A stretch of DNA of 64,000 nucleotides from Cherax quadricarinatus (taxonomy: Eukaryota > Arthropoda > Malacostraca > Decapoda > Parastacidae). The stretch covers positions 35,975,584 through 36,039,583 of the forward strand of contig NC_091311.1 in the NCBI RefSeq assembly GCF_038502225.1, written 5' to 3'. Position 1 is the first letter of the stretch. Each line of letters begins with the position of its first letter. This document shows, piece by piece, positions 24,725 through 37,581 of the stretch. The translations under genes were made by a program, and so were the position numbers. The notes beneath the pieces are model-generated. The model was not told the DNA's origin and searched no databases. It was given only the letters and a program-made list of their open reading frames with translations.

Positions 24725-25006
24725 TGTCAGCATAGTTGCTGATCCCTGTGTTGTAGAGCATGTCAGTATAATCCATGTGCTATAGATAGGAGATCCCTAG
24801 GCCTGTGACTGTTTGTGTGACGTCACGGGATGCGCATGTGTACGTTCGTACCTCTGCCTCCTCCTCAGTCGGCGTTTGACATAGGCTAGGACAGGCAGAG
24901 GCTGGGCTCCATCTCCCATCATCACAGTCTGACAATATATCGTTACCATCCAACAAGTATGTCTACCTTCAACCCTCGATATCTCCATTTAAGAACCCCT
25001 ACGATA
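24725..25006. repeat. Left LTR-like direct repeat, 282 bp
   Basis: Starts with TG but ends in TA, so the termini are not the usual TG...CA. It contains a CRE palindrome TGACGTCA at about 24,818-24,825, which could act in an LTR promoter. Confidence 0.75.
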
Positions 25007-28000
25007 AATGGTGGCAATGGAGGGCCTGTAATTCTGACGATTACAGCGATTTCTGGAGATAAATTTCGACCGAGCCGGCTGCCATCTTGTGAGTAGGCCT
25101 GCTGAGCAGGGTACGCTCGACCTACCCCAGCCAGCTACCTCAAGCCAGCTACTCTCTCAAGCTTCTACCAGCCACTACATTATTCACTGGTCAGTCTCTT
25201 TGTATTAGTGTTATCTGCTTATTTGCATCACTCCCGAGGGGTTGACCCGAGTTTGCAAAGTAAGCCAGCTTCCAGTCTATGGTGAGGGAGTCCAGTCCAG
25301 CCTAGTCTACTCCATCCAGTTCCTTTGCCTGCCAAGTCAGCTTTCCACCCCTGCTGTGCTCATCATGAGAAGTATCAAGCTATTCTGTGTGAAGGGTTAA
25401 GATAAGCCAGCTAGCAACTAACCCAGGTGTCTTACCCCAGTACTCAAGTAAGCCATGTGAGTAGTCTTCATCGCTTGTGATTCAAGCTCCAAGCTATTCT
25501 GAGTGCTCTTTTTCATCCGTGTGGTGTTGTGGTATTTCGTGGGTGTATTTTAAGCCAGCCGGCTTAGAATGATCTTTGCGCCAGTGTGGGTGTCCTCAGT
25601 GAGGCTTATGCCGTTCATCCCATAGCCCACGACCACGTGTGTCTCACCACCCCCGGTCTTAGCCCTGTTAAGCCCAACCACCCACCACCACGCAGCCTCA
25701 GACACCTTAGCCCTGTTAACCAACTAACCCAACCACTCTCACTGTGTTTTGGTACTCACCCAACCTCTACCAGTGTTTGGTACACTACAAGGGGTTATAG
25801 CACCATATTTTAAGGACCACATAGGGGATCAAGAGCTAGAATGTGTTTTGCACCACCATTAAAAGCCTCCTGTGTGAAGTCTATCGTCGATTTAAGCGCA
25901 AATTCTTCGAGTGTGGAGAGAAGTCAGTGATCGTAGTCAGCAACCAGTCTCCTCTACTCTCCACTACCATCAACCTTATTCTTCACCTAGTCATTACAGC
26001 GATAATATTTTTCATAGAGACATTTGCGAGTGTTGAGACATTTCTTTTGTGTCCCAGTTTGTTTTATTTTTGCACAAGCTTTATTGAGTCCATTTTATCA
26101 TTTTATTGTGTATTTCCCTGTTGCATTGAAAGTAAAGACAACTCACTGTGCCATTCATTCAATTTAAAGTAAAATTGAACAAATCAGATCTGAGTAAAGT
26201 ACAAGTTCTCTTGATTTTCAAAGTGTTGTTTGTTCAGTTGAGTAATTTCTTTGTGACTGTGAGTTCCTTTGCTTACTGTGTGACCTGTCAATTTTTAATT
26301 TCTTATGCAGAATAGTTAAGCATTTTTTTTCCCATTTAAGCTCACTGTGTTGTGTGTTCCTCAGTTACGTTTTCTTTTGTTTCTCTCCATTTTTTCTTGC
26401 CTTTATGTCCTTCAGTAAGTTCACTGAGATGTCCCAGTCACTTTTGAACGTTCACTTAGTGTATCAAGCCAATCAAAGTCAATATGAATCAGTCCACAGT
26501 ACCAATATTCCCTTACTGACTGAAAGACAATACCTAGCCCTTGCGCAATGCATTTGTTCTCACAGCTTGTATCTGAGATTTGTCAAAGTGCTGCGAAATG
26601 TGAAGTTCAGATTAAGTTCCTATAGATCCGTGAATTACTTATTAACGTAGCCGAGCGGTCAGGCACTAGTAATACTGTCACTCCTGTCTGGACTCCAGCC
26701 ACAATATCGTGCATGCAGGATAGTGCTGAGACTACTATCCTTGCGATGGCGACTTGTTCAAGTACTCGTTCCTTCCCAGGGGATGCTTTGAGAAGAACTT
26801 TACTTGCAACGAGTTATGCCATCTCTTGCTGATGCCACATGCCGTTGCAGAAAGACGTTTCTGTGGCTAGTGTGCTCACTTGAGTGTTGTTGTTGTCCCT
26901 TGTGTTTCAGATTGTGATCCCATCCTAGTTGACAGTAATTCGTGCATTGTAAGAAGTTATTTCTCGAGTAACTTTCACATGTTGTTAACGTTTGTAAGTG
27001 AAGTTTCTTTATGGCTGATACCTCATGTCACTGTGCGACTCAGATTGAATATCAGCATTGTTGACCGTGTTCATTTATTTTCTCCTGTGCTTGCAGTTTG
27101 AGATAGTAGATTCATTCTCCCTTGCTCATATTGCGTGTTATAGCATTAATTTTTTCAACCGGGGAAAGTCATCCACTCCACCGAGTTTGTGCATTCCTCC
27201 AGTAAGAAAGAACCGATCCCTTGTGTTCTGGTGATTCGATTCCTGCTCCAGGAAGATCTTATTCTGAGTGTGAAGCCACCAGCACCCATTAGTGACTTTG
27301 TAATGAGCGAAGAATTACTGTATTGAACAGCCGAGTTGAGTACTCCAAGCAGAAGAGTTTACCAGTTAGTAATTCCACAGTCACTAGTGAATGTAGCTGT
27401 ATCTTTTGTAGATACTCATTCAGATCTCCCTCAGTCAAGGCATGTGTTAGCCATTGCAGAGGAATTCGATCCTCCCAGAGATGATAACCATTCTGCATAT
27501 GTAAACCTCACCCTCGCAGAATTGGGTTTAAATGTACATAGTCTGTATAACTAAATGACCGAGATGAAGTAAATTGTCAACTGTTTGTTATTAACTGATT
27601 AGTTTTCAGAAAATTTTTTATTTTTTTTTCCGTATTCATGTTCCCTCCGTATTCTGAGAATTTGACAGTAATGATCTGAGTGCGCACCAGATGCCTTTGC
27701 TGTTAATTTCACCTTGTATATAAATATTTATTCTTCCTCAGAATCCATAGAGTGCATGAATACAGATCGATCGATCAATTCCATCCATATTGAACAATGA
27801 TTTGTTCTTATAGTTTGTAATGCATTATGTTAAAAATCATTACATTAAAAGTGATTACGTTAACACCCATTACGTAAAATTCATTATGTTAACATCCAGT
27901 ATGATACCATCCATTAGTTCTAAGTTATATATGAATTTGTTATTGTATAGAATCAGCCCAGAACCACCTGCCTGTTCAGCCTATAGATAGTAGTGTATGT

Positions 28001-28017
28001 CGAGATGACATACGAGC
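25007..28017. other. Internal region of the non-autonomous LTR element
   Basis: No ORF longer than about 110 codons and none with a recognisable retroviral domain. The first 400 bp are rich in CCAGCCAGCTA words. The remainder is AT-rich. I see no gag remnant that I can name. Confidence 0.6.
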
Positions 28018-28299
28018 TGTCAGCATAGTTGCTGATCCCTGTGTTGTAGAGCATATCAGTATAATCCATGTGCTTTAGATAGGAGATCCCTAGGCCTGTG
28101 ACTGTTTGTGTGACGTCACGGGATGCGCATGTGTACGTTCGTACCTCTGCCTCCTCCTCAGTCGGCGTTTGACATAGGCTAGGACAGGCAGAGGCTGGGC
28201 TCCATCTCCCATCATCACAGTCTGACAATATATCGTTACCAACCAACAAGTGTGTCTACCTTCAACCCTCGATATCTCCATTTAAGAACCCCTACGATA
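28018..28299. repeat. Right LTR-like direct repeat, 282 bp
   Basis: Same length as the left copy, with four substitutions by eye (about 1.4 percent). The 51-bp satellite resumes directly after it. Confidence 0.75.
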
Positions 28300-28925
28300 G
28301 TGAGAACACCAACAGTCTACTGCTACCCTACTATCCATGATAGCTACACAGTGGGAACACCAACAGTGTACTGCTACCCTACTATCCATGATAGCTACAC
28401 AGTGGGAACACCAACAGTGTACTGCTACCCTACTATCCATGATAGCTACACAGTGGGAACACCAACAGTGTACTGCTACCCTACTATCCATGATAGCTAC
28501 ACAGTGGGAACACCAACAGTGTACTGCTACCCTACTATCCATGATAGTTACACAGTGGGAACACCAACAGTGTACTGCTACCCTACTATCCATGATAGCT
28601 ACACAGTGGGAACACCAACAGTGTACTGCTACCCTACTATCCATGATAGCTACACAGTGGGAACACCAACAGTGTACTGCTACCCTACTATCCATGATAG
28701 TTACACAGTGGGAACACCAACAGTGTACTGCTACCCTACTATCCATGATAGCTACACAGTGGGAACACCAACAGTGTACTGCTACCCTACTATCCATGAT
28801 AGCTACACAGTGGGAACACCAACAGTCTACTGCTGCCCTACTATCCATGATAGTTACACAGTGGGAACACCAACAGTGTACTGCTACCCTACTAACCATG
28901 ATAGTTACACAGTGGGAACACCAAC
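28300..28925. repeat. 51-bp satellite array, right part
   Basis: About 12 copies of the unit seen at 23,230-24,724, in the same orientation and phase. It is noticeably more uniform than the left part; many copies share a GATAGCTACAC variant that is rare on the left. Confidence 0.95.
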
Positions 28926-29045
28926 GGTGTTAGGAAAAAGACACTTAAGTACAGTTGAGGACATTTAGTAAAGGAAACGCTTCGCCACAAGTGACTTCTT
29001 CAGCCCCTATACAGAGATAACTGTGAAACGAGTATATATAGTGGC
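28926..29045. mobile_element. Single hammerhead-bearing arm next to the satellite
   Basis: About 110 bp resembling the foldback arms; no inverted partner is seen. It begins immediately after the last satellite copy. Confidence 0.5.
28973..29006 (-). ncRNA. Hammerhead-like motif, degenerate
   Basis: Minus strand: GGG/UCC helix I with wobble, CUGAAGA core, extra A, helix II GUCAC/GUGGC, then GAAG in place of GAAA. The altered second core box argues against activity. Confidence 0.4.
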
Positions 29046-29077
29046 AGGAGTCAGGTGGAAATCAGCGAGGGGAGTGG

Positions 29078-29099
29078 TAGTAGAAGTAGTAGTAGTAGC

Positions 29100-29134
<35 letters not shown>

Positions 29135-29242
29135 CAGTAGCAGTAGTAGTAGTAGTAGTAGTAGAAGTAGTAATAGTAATAGTGGTAGCAGTAGTAGTAG
29201 TAGTAGTAGTAATAGTAGCAGTAATAGTGGTAGTAGTAGTAG
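29078..29242. repeat. (GTA)n trinucleotide tract
   Basis: About 165 bp of GTA/GTG-type units with scattered AAT and GCA variants. A smaller relative is at 29,407-29,443. Confidence 0.93.
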
Positions 29243-29469
29243 GTTAGGTAAAGTTCGTCAGGAAACAGGGCAAGTGTTTCCTGACGCGGGTCTTAAGTGA
29301 TGACCCGCCGTTGGAGCTTTTGGTCATCTGACCGAGGCCTTCCGCTGGCTTACCGGTCCACCCCCTTTAAATATTATGGTCATAGTTATAATCATTTAGT
29401 TGTATATATAGTAGTAGTAGTAGTAGTAATAGTAGTAGTAGAATTGTGGCAAGATGAGTTAGGTTTGAG

Positions 29470-29815
29470 AGGAACCTGTCAACATTATGTTACAGCGGTC
29501 TCCAAAATGGGTAATATTCCGAAGGATTAGACACACGGGCAACATTGAAAATTTTAGACTTACAAAGGATATAGGAAAGCAATGGTTTGGTAACAGAGCT
29601 GTAGATGAGCGGGACAAACTACCGTGTAGCATCACTGAATTTTAAACGTTGTGTAGTTTTAAAAATAAGTCACTCTGTCTGACTTTTTTGGGTTATCCTA
29701 GGTTCTCTACACATATGCTGCTATGTATGATAATTCTATGTAACTGTATTTGTGTATACCTGAATAAACTTACTTACTTACTTACTTACTTACTTAGTCA
29801 AATGCAAGTTGGGAC
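29470..29815 (+). mobile_element. 5'-truncated LINE end with (TTAC)n tail
   Basis: Same family as the 3' end at 16,290-16,775. It keeps a C-terminal protein remnant (GNRAVDERDKLP) and the shared 3' words TTGGGTTATCCTAGG and TGCTATGTATGATAATTC. It finishes in AATAAACTTACTTACTTACT, giving a pure TTAC tail at about 29,768-29,794. Confidence 0.8.
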
Positions 29816-29934
29816 TTAGTAGCTGCAACGAGCCTATTCAACTCGTCACTCTAAACTGGGATTGTCAATTCCGTCAAATAACCGTCTATAGTATTAGAAT
29901 CAATTATAGCTGATATTATTAGAAGTCACCTTGA

Positions 29935-30115
29935 TAAGAAAGACACATATGCAATAGTTAGGTATCTTCATTCTGAAACATTTCGCCTACAGAAGAGTTA
30001 CAGAAGAGTTAGCAGAAGCTGGCTGAAGAAGTCTACTGTATGGGTGAAACGTTTCGGAATGAAGATACCTAACCGTTGCACATGTGTCTTATTAACCTGT
30101 CGATATTATATACAA
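29935..30115. mobile_element. Short foldback with hammerhead-like box
   Basis: Arms at about 29,938-29,990 and 30,040-30,098 are inverted copies (GACACATATGCAA against TTGCACATGTGTC). It is a short, decayed member of the foldback type at 38,085-38,370. Confidence 0.65.
30020..30056 (+). ncRNA. Hammerhead-like motif, degenerate
   Basis: CUGAAGA core, GUCUAC/AUGGGU helix II with several wobbles and one mismatch, GAAA, CGU. Helix I does not pair well. Probably inactive. Confidence 0.35.
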
Positions 30116-30124
30116 TTTTCATAT

Positions 30125-30870
30125 AGAACTCACCTGCCTGATAAATTGACTAACATTCTTTAACAAAGCATATGAGGCAGTCAACAACTATAAAGAATGT
30201 GATGTAGTTTATTTGGATTACAGTAAGATCTTCGATAAAGTACCACACAAAAGACTGTTAAGAAAACTCACAGCTCATGGTATAGGAGGTAAAGTTCTAA
30301 CTTAGATTGAGGCATGACTGAGGCATGGCTGAGGCATGGCTGAGGCATGGCTGAGGCATGGCTGAGGCATGGCTGAGGCATGGCTGAGGCATGGCTGACT
30401 AATAGGAGGCAGCCAGTTTGCATTAATGGTGTCAAATCTGAATGGGAACCGGTCACTAGTGGCGTTCCACAAGGATCAGTTTTGGCTCCTTTGTTCTTCA
30501 TAATTTATATTAATAACCTTGATTAAAGAATAACGAGTGACATGAGTAAATTCGCTGATGACTCAAAAAAAAAAAATAGGCCGATTAATAGATTCTGAAG
30601 AGGACAACAATGAACCTCAGCAGGATTTAGACACATTAAGGTCATAGTCTGAAAAGAGGCAAATGCAGTTCACTGTGAACTGGGGACGAAAATAACCCTC
30701 GTAGTTATAAACTAGGTGATGTAGACTTTAATGACGCAGAATATGAAAAAGAATATGAAAAAGAATATGAAATATGAAAAAGAATATGAAATATGAAAAA
30801 GAATATGAAATATGAAAAAGAATATGAAAAAGACTTGGAAGTTATGGTGAGCAGACATCTGTAATGAATG
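30125..30870 (+). pseudogene. LINE RT pseudogene with two internal tandem-repeat expansions
   Basis: Plus-strand RT pieces: FNKAYEAVNNYKECDVVYLD, KVPHKRLLRKL, then [29 protein letters not shown] (catalytic FADD) and KDLEVMVSRHL. Between the second and third blocks, an 11-bp unit (GAGGCATGGCT) is repeated about eight times (30,309-30,397). It sits at the place that should encode a single IEAWLTNRR segment. Near the end, GAATATGAAAAA units repeat (30,738-30,832). Stops and shifts kill the ORF. Confidence 0.82.
30309..30397. repeat. 11-bp minisatellite inside RT sequence
   Basis: About eight copies of an 11-bp unit derived from RT coding DNA; the length is not a multiple of three. Confidence 0.9.
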
Positions 30871-30874
30871 GTAG

Positions 30875-31077
30875 TGAAAACCGATAAGTTGAAGATTGAG
30901 ACACTTATGAAACATATGGGAATCTTTATTGAGGAAACGTTTCGGCACACAGTGGCTTCATCAGTCCAGTACAAAGCAGGAAGGTGTAAGGAGAGGAGGA
31001 ATTTGAGGTAATCAGTCCCTCAGCCTGGAGTCGATGTGTTCAGTCCATCAATCTTGTAGAATGTGCAGCACAGTGCA
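30875..31077. mobile_element. Truncated foldback arm (family of element 1)
   Basis: About 200 bp, clearly homologous to 12,889-13,085, cut off at the (AC)n tract that starts at 31,078. No inverted partner remains. Confidence 0.8.
30933..30967 (-). ncRNA. Hammerhead-like motif
   Basis: Minus strand: helix I GGA/UCC, perfect core CUGAUGA, extra A, helix II GCCAC/GUGCC with one mismatch, GAAA, CGU, U. Confidence 0.5.
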
Positions 31078-31100
31078 CACACACACACACACACACAGGG

Positions 31101-31194
<94 letters not shown>
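31078..31194. repeat. (AC)n microsatellite at a LINE 5' breakpoint
   Basis: About 115 bp of AC dinucleotides with a GGC interruption near 31,098. The LINE RT begins directly at its right edge. Confidence 0.95.
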
Positions 31195-31196
<2 letters not shown>

Positions 31197-32200
31197 GGGC
31201 GCCTGTTACGAGCGGGGTCCCACAGGGGTCAGTTCTAGGGCCAGTGCTATTTTTGATATATGTGAACGACATGATGGAAGGAATAGACTCTGAAGTGTCC
31301 CTGTTCGCAGATGACGTGAAGTTGATAAGAAGAATTAAATCGGACGAGGATGAGGCAGGACTGCAAAGAGACCTGGACAGGCTGGACATGTGGTCCAGCA
31401 ACTGTCTTCTCGAATTCAATCCAGCCAAATGCAAAGTCATGAAGATTGGGGAGGGGCAAAGAAGACCGCAGACAGAGTATAGGCTAGGTGGACAAAGACT
31501 ACAGACCTCACTCAGGGAGAAAGACCTTGGGGTGACCATAACACCGAGCACATCACCGGAGGCACACATCAACCAAATAACCGCTGCAGCATACGGGCGC
31601 CTGGCAAACCTGAGAATAGCGTTCCGATACCTTAATAAGGAATCGTTCAAGACACTGTACACTGTGTATGTTAGGCCCATACTGGAGTATGCAGCACCAG
31701 TCTGGAACCCACACCTGGTCAAGCACGTCAAGAAGTTAGAGAAAGTACAAAGGTTTGCAACAAGGCTAGTCCCAGAGCTCAAGGGAATGTCGTACGAGGA
31801 AAGGTTAAGGGAAATCGGACTGACGACACTGGAGGACAGAAGGGTCAGGGGAGACATGATAACGACATACAAGATACTGCGGGGAATAGACAAGGTGGAC
31901 AGAGATAGGATGTTCCAGAGAGGGGACACAGGGACAAGGGGTCACAACTGGAAGCTGAAGACTCAGACGAGTCACAGGGACGTTAGGAAGTATTTCTTCA
32001 GTCATAGAGTTGTCAGCAAGTGGAATAGCCTAGCAAGTGAAGTAGTGGAGGCAGGAACCATACATAGTTTTAAGAAGAGGTATGACAAAGCTCAGGAAGC
32101 AGAGAGAGAGAGGATCCAGTAGCGATCAGTGAAGAGGCGGGGCCAGGAGCTGAGTCTCGACCCCTGCAACCACAATTAGGTGAGTACAATTAGGTGAGTA
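31195..32200 (+). pseudogene. LINE copy A1: RT palm to 3' end
   Basis: The open frame runs from about 31,195 to the stop at 32,120-32,122. Motifs: [32 protein letters not shown] (catalytic FADD), AKCKVMKIGEG, EYAAPVWNPHL, LVPELKGMSYEERL, RKYFFSHRVVSKWNSL. It is the best preserved C-terminal half of this family in the window, but ORF1, endonuclease and the RT fingers are missing. The 3' tail has two copies of CAATTAGGTGAGTA (32,172-32,200) and then (AC)n, after which the next copy begins. Confidence 0.93.
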
Positions 32201-32217
32201 CACACACACACACACAC
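32201..32217. repeat. Short (AC)n joining two LINE copies
   Basis: About 17 bp of AC between the tail of copy A1 and the truncated start of copy A2. Confidence 0.85.
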
Positions 32218-34234
<2,017 letters not shown>

Positions 34235-34653
34235 GAGGTTAGAACAGTTAAATATAGGAGTTGCCAGCCTGCCTGGCACTTATCTATATATATGTCTCTA
34301 GAACACCTGAAGCATCAGGAATAGTCTTACGCATGAATGTTCTTGTACGTATCTTTGTACGTGTCCTAAGTGGGTCCTTGTAGGCGAACTTGTGTGTACT
34401 GATGTGCCTTTGTACGTGTCCTTATTGTACCCTTGTACGTTTATTACAGGTCACTGTACGTAACCTTCCCGTGCCCGTGCTATTATACAAGCTTTGGCGC
34501 ATGTCCTTGGTGTGTAAGGTCAAATATATGTATTTGTACATTTCCTTGATATACACCGTCTGGGTTACTAGGTCACCCAAATCCCTCACGATGATCCACT
34601 TAAACTCAGGCCATTACACACAGTGTCTCTCCTCGCTATATATATATATATAT
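34235..34653. other. No gene seen; TGTACGT-rich degenerate repeat
   Basis: The words TTGTACGT and GTCCTTG recur every 30-40 bp between about 34,340 and 34,560, which suggests an old tandem repeat. It ends in a short (AT)n. Confidence 0.5.
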
Positions 34654-35038
34654 GTCGTGCCGAATATGTAAAATTGGTCAATTGGCAAGAACTCTTTTAA
34701 AATTAAGACCTTTCTAAAATTTTCTCTTATACGTTTAAAGATATATTTTTTTCATTAATGTTAATGTAAAAATTTTTAATTTTGCTCCAGAAGAATCTTC
34801 AAAAACTTACCTAACCTTATTATAACAAGAACAATTTATTTTAGCCTAACCCAACTAAATATATTTTAGATTTGTTTACAATAATTTAATATTAAACAAA
34901 CACAGTGAAATATATTTTTTTCGTTAGGTTCAGAATGATTTTGGCGAAATTATTACATACACAAATTTTCGCTTGTCCTATATGGCAAGATGAGCGTTGC
35001 TATTTAAGCCAAGATCGCAAGTTCTGCCTATTCGGCAC

Positions 35039-35041
<3 letters not shown>
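34654..35041. mobile_element. MITE-like element with 13-bp terminal inverted repeats
   Basis: The element starts GTCGTGCCGAATA and ends TATTCGGCACGAC, an exact 13-bp inverted repeat, with 388 bp in all. It is AT-rich and has no ORF. Both ends abut (AT)n, consistent with a TA target. Partial relatives lie at 22,560-22,748 and 62,257-62,330. No transposase is present, so it would need one in trans. Confidence 0.75.

Positions 35042-35131
<90 letters not shown>
35042..35131. repeat. (AT)n microsatellite
   Basis: About 90 bp of AT dinucleotides at the right end of the TIR element. Confidence 0.95.
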
Positions 35132-35132
<1 letters not shown>

Positions 35133-35575
35133 AATAACAACACTGCGACAAGCCGGGAGATCGAACCCGTGTTGTTTTAGCTCGCCTCATGGTGAGCGAA
35201 AATTCACGATTCTCTAACCCACTGGACCATACAATCCTACAAGAATCACGCACCCAGCAGAGCTAGGTGCTGTCCCGTGACCCGAGGACATACGATGGTG
35301 TGGGTGCCTCAGACCTTATTTCATTCTACTCCTCGTTTGGTGTACTAGCCTCCACAAGCAGTACACATAGTATTGTAACCACGAACAAGTGGTATTTAAT
35401 CAGTAACAACACTGCGATTAGCTGGGGGATCGAACCCGTGATGTTTTAGTCCGTCTCATGGTGAGCGAAAATTCATGACGTTCTAACCCACTGGACCATA
35501 CAATCCTACAAGAATAAAGCACTGAGCAGAGCTAGGGGTTGAACCGTGATCCGAGGACATACGATGGTCGTATGT
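35131..35575 (-). repeat. Tandem dimer of a tRNA-like SINE unit
   Basis: Two copies (about 35,131-35,399 and 35,400-35,575) of a unit of about 270 bp. On the minus strand each has a tRNA-like A-box region (TGGTCCAGTGGGTTAGA) and B-box region (GGTTCGATC). A plus-strand dimer of the same family is at 63,062-63,560. The second copy is partial. Confidence 0.75.
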
Positions 35576-36514
35576 CATCTTATCAGAATATTCATCTTCG
35601 TCTAAAATGATAAACGAGTTAGATTTATTGGCTTTCGTGAGGGCAACAAGGACATGAATGATTCCAATCCTTTTTTCCATCCTTCTGCGTCAGTGATGTT
35701 TTTGATGAATTGGATACATGTGTAACATCCTGTAGCTTTACCAAACCACTGGATGGTGAGACGTCTATAAAGATACACAGATGTTTCACACGTGTCTAAT
35801 TCATCATCTTGCCGAGATTATATACCAGTGATATACCTAGAATCTCTCTAATGGTATTGAAGCCAAATGGAGTACTGAAGGGAAGAACTCCCAATGGGAG
35901 TAATGACTTGTACTCCCAAGACGTCTGTTACTTGCTCTGTCATGGATTTCCTGGAGAACCACTAGTTTCAATACGGAGGTATTTAAGGAGAGTCCTGGAT
36001 TCCTTGATTTTCCTGATGTCCTCTAATAGAGAGACTGATGCTTGCTAGAGTGGCATCGCCTATAAAGCTCACTGGCCAGCTCCTCGATGACGTATTTCAT
36101 GGGGAGGCAGAAGAGGTGAACTCCTTTGCAAGAGTCAACTTTGTGTTTACCAGCTCCCAGCTTACTGTTGTCACAACTTCCCTGACAACAAGGTGGCAGA
36201 GGGAGCTGCTAACAGTAACGTGCATGATGCTTCCTTCTTTCTTAGTGCAAAAAGGGAGGCATCACAAAAAATAATATATATTGGCCTCACCACAGAGATT
36301 ATTTCAATGTCATTAAGACAGTCAAACTGGTGACTGTTCACGAGCCTTAAACAGTGAAAAACTGACAGTGTGTTTTCTAGCATGCTCTGTGGTATTCTAG
36401 ACATTCTGACCTATCCTAACATAGCTTAGCCTAAACTAAAAAATGTAATCGAGAAATTTGCTGAATAACAAGAAAAGGGGAAATTTTTTTGTGATGAATC
36501 TACATACAAGTGTC
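35576..36514. other. No gene seen
   Basis: Short ORFs only, none with a recognisable domain. I see no repeat family I can name. Confidence 0.35.
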
Positions 36515-36582
36515 CCCAGCATCCCATCATCTTAAGAAAAAGTCGGAATTCCGACTGTTTCTTAAGATAATGGGATGCTGGG
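36515..36582. repeat. Short hairpin repeat, 68 bp
   Basis: CCCAGCATCCCAT and ATGGGATGCTGGG form the outer arms, and CTTAAGAAAAAGTCGG pairs with CCGACTGTTTCTTAAG around an AATT centre, with two mismatches. Likely a small non-autonomous foldback element. Confidence 0.75.
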
Positions 36583-37055
36583 AAACACACGGATGAGACA
36601 AAGACTGGCGAATGTTGTCAGCTGAGACAGGAGACGCTGTGCAACATCTGCAATCTGCACGTGATGTGATTTTTTAACCCCGTGAAACACCTGCAGATCC
36701 AGGTGGGAAGGACATGTATTTTTACATATATTGCTATTTCTAACATATGTTGTCACTGTGGTACGTGCTGTCACTTCTTGTTGACGACGTCACTGAGCTT
36801 CTAACACGCTAATGGCCAGTGTCACCGATGACGTCACTGAGTTGATGAGACGTGACTGGCTGGTGCTGCCAGTGACGTCACCGACTTCACTTGTTATTAC
36901 AGTCACACGAATTTCTGTACATCTTGCGGAGTACCTGCAACCAGTGTTGCAACGCCCCAATCAAGGTAAGTAAGAAAGTAAGGGGGGTGCATCTGTGCCG
37001 GTGTAGGGCTCTTGAATCCTTCCATTCCCTAGGCAGTGTGTAACCTCAGTATGGC
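36583..37055. other. CRE-rich segment followed by a splice-donor-like site
   Basis: Three GACGTCA sites lie at about 36,786-36,792, 36,829-36,836 and 36,873-36,880, the last two being full TGACGTCA palindromes. A strong donor-like TCAAG/GTAAGTA sits at 36,961-36,972. A promoter with a short untranslated first exon is possible but unproven; no coding exon is seen. Confidence 0.25.

Positions 37056-37058
<3 letters not shown>

Positions 37059-37124
<66 letters not shown>
37059..37124. repeat. (AAT)n microsatellite
   Basis: About 65 bp of AAT units. Confidence 0.95.
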
Positions 37125-37509
37125 CCCCCTACCATCCACACCACAGTAGCAGCTTACATCACACTGCTTGGAGAGTCGAGTTTGCATCACGGGAGACCAA
37201 GATACCAGGACAATTAGTTCTAAAATTACACGATAGATGGAACTGTAAGAGAGGAAGGAGGGGGGGGGGGATTGGCGGTGACGACGGGGTTAACATTATA
37301 CTATTACGGACGTCAAGCATGCGTCAGACAAGCATCATACTTGCGTCAGACTCTCCTACAGGGTCAGGTAGACGTGTAAACATCATGCTGTGAACTGGAC
37401 AAACACTATGAAGAACAATGCAGACTATGTTGTTTGCTCCCAATTGTTTGCTGGAGTAAAGCTGCTAGTGGAAATAAATTCACATTGACTTTATTGGCTT
37501 CGAGGCTGA
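37125..37509. other. No gene seen
   Basis: Unassigned DNA with a G-run near 37,260. Confidence 0.4.

Positions 37510-37578
<69 letters not shown>
37510..37578. repeat. (AC)n microsatellite
   Basis: About 68 bp of AC dinucleotides. Confidence 0.95.

Positions 37579-37581
<3 letters not shown>

Larger units (their letters stand above)
24725..28299. mobile_element. Non-autonomous LTR retrotransposon in the satellite
   Basis: Two 282-bp direct repeats (24,725-25,006 and 28,018-28,299) flank about 3 kb of internal DNA. They share start (TGTCAGCATAG) and end (CTACGATA) and differ at four positions by eye. The element sits inside one 51-bp satellite unit. The flank left of it ends in GTGG, and the flank right of it starts GTGA, where the intact unit reads GTGGGAACACC. 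This gives a 4-bp target duplication with one change. The internal part has no RT, integrase or protease signature, so this looks like a large non-autonomous derivative. Orientation is not proven; a TGGTGGCAATGG block two bases after the left repeat could be a primer binding site, which would make it plus strand. Confidence 0.75.

Noticed and set aside
28252..28968. 238-codon repetitive ORF
   Set aside because: Same 51-bp satellite, not a gene.
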